This document shows, in pieces, positions 4,880 through 6,317 of a DNA stretch of 6,317 bases; the first letter of the stretch is position 1; every line of letters starts with the position of its first letter. The notes under the pieces were generated by a model. The model did no database searches and was not told where the DNA came from. It worked only from the letters and a program-made list of their open reading frames with translations. Origin of the DNA: Victivallales bacterium (GTDB lineage Bacteria > Verrucomicrobiota > Lentisphaeria > Oligosphaerales > Oligosphaeraceae); the NCBI GenBank assembly GCA_017543165.1, contig JAFYGL010000252.1, forward strand, positions 1 to 6,317, read 5' to 3'. Made by a program: the position numbers and the translations under genes.

Positions 4880-5926
4880 CTATTCCCGCCATTGTGTGAA
4901 CGTGTCCCAGGGGATGTTCACTGGCGCCTTGCGTGATATGATGTCGTCCACATGCATTAGGAAGGGGAACTTTTCCAGATTGACCTTGCCCATTGCCGCC
5001 TGTGTCCTGAGCGCGCGCGCCACGCGTTTTGCCACTACAAGGGATTCCAATGTCACGCCCTGGAGTTTTTCCAAGGCCTGGTCGATGTCCAGTCCTTCGC
5101 CTAGAAGGATTCCCACCTTGCGTGTCCTGCCGCCATAGACCGTGACATACAGGTCGCCTATGCCGACCATGAAACTGTCCTTTGTGCCGCCCTGCATTCG
5201 CACCAGCAGATCCATTTCCCTGCTTGCCTGCAGGAAGGCCGCGGCCTGGGAGTTGTAGTGTATTTCGTTTTCATTGCCGCTTTTGCGAATGTTCTCTCCA
5301 ATGGTGAGGGCGATGCCCAGTGCATATCCGTTCTTCAATGCCACCGCAGCCTCCACGCCGATGACATCGTCCGTGAGGATTGCATGGTAGTAGTCTGTGG
5401 CCATGGCGTCCCGCATCATTTCCAGCGCGGCCTTGTCCTTGCCGCAGAAAGCCACCAGTGACTGGTCATGGGCGACCAGTTCATAGCTGGTGCATGGTCC
5501 GCCGATGGCGCAGAGGCTGTTGGTCTTGCCCAGGGCATCCAGCGTCTTGCGCCAAATTTGGGGATAGCAGAGCAGTGTGCCGTCCTCCATGTCCTGAAGT
5601 CCTTTTGTGACTGTGAGGAATGGCACTTCATTTGGCACTATTGTCAGCACATTTTCAGCGAACCACTGCACGCCGAAGGAGCTTACGCCGCCGATGATGA
5701 AGTCCACGCCCTGTATTGCCTCATCGACCTGTGCGAACTGGTGGAATGAGATTCCTTCTGGAAAGTCCCGCGTGAATTTGGGGTGCCTGTTGCATTTCTG
5801 GCAGGCGTTGATGATGCCCGTGTCCAGCGGCGTGCCCACCAGGCGCACGTCGTTCCCGTTTTCCCGTGCGGGAAATGCCAGTGCCGAGCCCATCATGCCC
5901 GCGCCGATTATTGCTATTTTAGCCAT
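4880..5926 (-). CDS. gpsA: NAD(P)-dependent glycerol-3-phosphate dehydrogenase, divergent GpsA
   Basis: GpsA interconverts dihydroxyacetone phosphate and sn-glycerol-3-phosphate in the cytoplasm, supplying the backbone of phospholipids. The 348-residue product is close to family length. The N-terminal Rossmann fold starts with IAIIGAGMMGSALA (4-17), with the GxGxxG dinucleotide loop at 8-13. VTKGL carries K108, and GVEAAVALKNGYALG (190-204) carries the K198 position expected for the catalytic lysine. GIGDLYVTVYGGRTRKVG (255-272) is the C-terminal substrate-side block. It departs from classical GpsA in three places: GMMG instead of an aromatic residue before the last Gly, GGPCTSYE (142-149) instead of the usual SGPSFA-like motif, and GGRTRK where a serine-arginine-asparagine motif is common. 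Start 5926 follows the mgtC-like stop by 4 nt, with AGAGGA about 12 nt upstream. A related 2-hydroxyacid or polyol-phosphate dehydrogenase activity is the main alternative. Confidence 0.82.
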   Translation of the reverse strand: MAKIAIIGAGMMGSALAFPARENGNDVRLVGTPLDTGIINACQKCNRHPKFTRDFPEGISFHQFAQVDEAIQGVDFIIGGVSSFGVQWFAENVLTIVPNEVPFLTVTKGLQDMEDGTLLCYPQIWRKTLDALGKTNSLCAIGGPCTSYELVAHDQSLVAFCGKDKAALEMMRDAMATDYYHAILTDDVIGVEAAVALKNGYALGIALTIGENIRKSGNENEIHYNSQAAAFLQASREMDLLVRMQGGTKDSFMVGIGDLYVTVYGGRTRKVGILLGEGLDIDQALEKLQGVTLESLVVAKRVARALRTQAAMGKVNLEKFPFLMHVDDIISRKAPVNIPWDTFTQWRE

Positions 5927-5930
5927 GTGT

Positions 5931-6317
5931 TCAGATTTCCTCTATGAATTCCACATTGTCAAGAGTTGCCAATGCCTCCACTATTTCCCTGTGCCTGGCC
6001 TTCATCAACTTGTGATGCTTGATTGTTACCTTCATGGTATATACGCCCAGGCCAGTGTTGGCGTAGGCGGGGTTGAATTCTATCTCGTCCAGATGCAGGC
6101 CGAATTCCCTGATTGCCTTTATGAAGTCCTGCAATGCGTTCTTGTTCGTGAGTTCCAGGTGCAGTTCCATGTATTTTGAATGGCGTTTGAACTGCGTTTC
6201 AAGATTGGGGAACAATGCCACGCACATTATCATTGCAAAGAAGCCGATGATGGCGCTGGTGTACATGCCGAAGCCGATGCAACGGGAGATGATGGAGTTT
6301 GCCAGCAGGCTGACCGA
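5931..6317 (-). CDS. MgtC/SapB-family membrane protein, C-terminal part (5' end outside window)
   Basis: The frame is open through the right edge; 128 residues are visible, including 17 before the first internal Met at 6266, which is not the true start. The visible part begins with a likely last membrane helix, IGFGMYTSAIIGFFAMIMCVALF, preceded by SVSLLANSIISRC. It matches the end of the MgtC/SapB membrane domain, where a small-residue G-x-G-x-Y helix is typical. A soluble tail follows (YMELHLELTNKNALQDFIKAIREFGLHLDEIEF through IVEALATLDNVEFIEEI) with the beta-alpha-beta pattern of the ACT-like domain that ends many MgtC proteins. The family is linked to growth at low Mg2+ and to virulence in Salmonella, but most homologues are uncharacterised. 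It is the most upstream cistron visible and lies 4 nt from gpsA, so it is probably co-transcribed. Family assignment rests only on this C-terminal part. Confidence 0.7.
   Translation of the reverse strand, partial: SVSLLANSIISRCIGFGMYTSAIIGFFAMIMCVALFPNLETQFKRHSKYMELHLELTNKNALQDFIKAIREFGLHLDEIEFNPAYANTGLGVYTMKVTIKHHKLMKARHREIVEALATLDNVEFIEEI

Overview
All seven genes I can support lie on the minus strand, so transcription runs from the right end of the window (6317) to the left end (1). In that order they are: the C-terminal part of an MgtC/SapB-type membrane protein (cut by the right edge), a divergent NAD(P)-dependent glycerol-3-phosphate dehydrogenase (gpsA), a YihY/BrkB-family membrane protein with an unusual low-complexity insertion, the three parts of a zinc-type ABC importer (znuA substrate-binding protein, znuC ATPase, znuB permease), and the N-terminal part of an unidentified multi-spanning membrane protein (cut by the left edge).

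The layout is operon-like and very tight. The mgtC-like stop is 4 nt from the gpsA start. brkB/znuA and znuA/znuC each overlap by ATGA. znuB and the left-edge gene are separated by 3 nt. Only two gaps exist. The 68-nt gpsA/brkB gap is AT-rich and may hold a promoter. The 212-nt znuC/znuB gap is almost entirely filled by three GC-rich 55-nt direct repeats, each containing a near-perfect 21-nt palindrome. No gene is supported on the plus strand; open frames there are shadows of the minus-strand genes or products of the GC-rich repeats.

The core is a metal importer. ZnuA, with a His-rich loop, would capture Zn2+ (possibly Mn2+) outside the inner membrane, ZnuB would form the channel and ZnuC would power it. 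The repeat block sits between the ATPase and permease genes, where it could uncouple their expression. GpsA makes sn-glycerol-3-phosphate for phospholipids. The MgtC-like, YihY-like and left-edge proteins are membrane proteins whose roles cannot be fixed from sequence, so the cluster looks like envelope housekeeping plus metal uptake.

The organism is a bacterium of medium GC. A periplasmic-type ZnuA with a short signal peptide and the general character of the proteins suggest a Gram-negative, possibly of the Lentisphaerota/PVC group. That placement is a recollection-based guess with low confidence. No phage, plasmid, rRNA, tRNA or CRISPR feature was seen.
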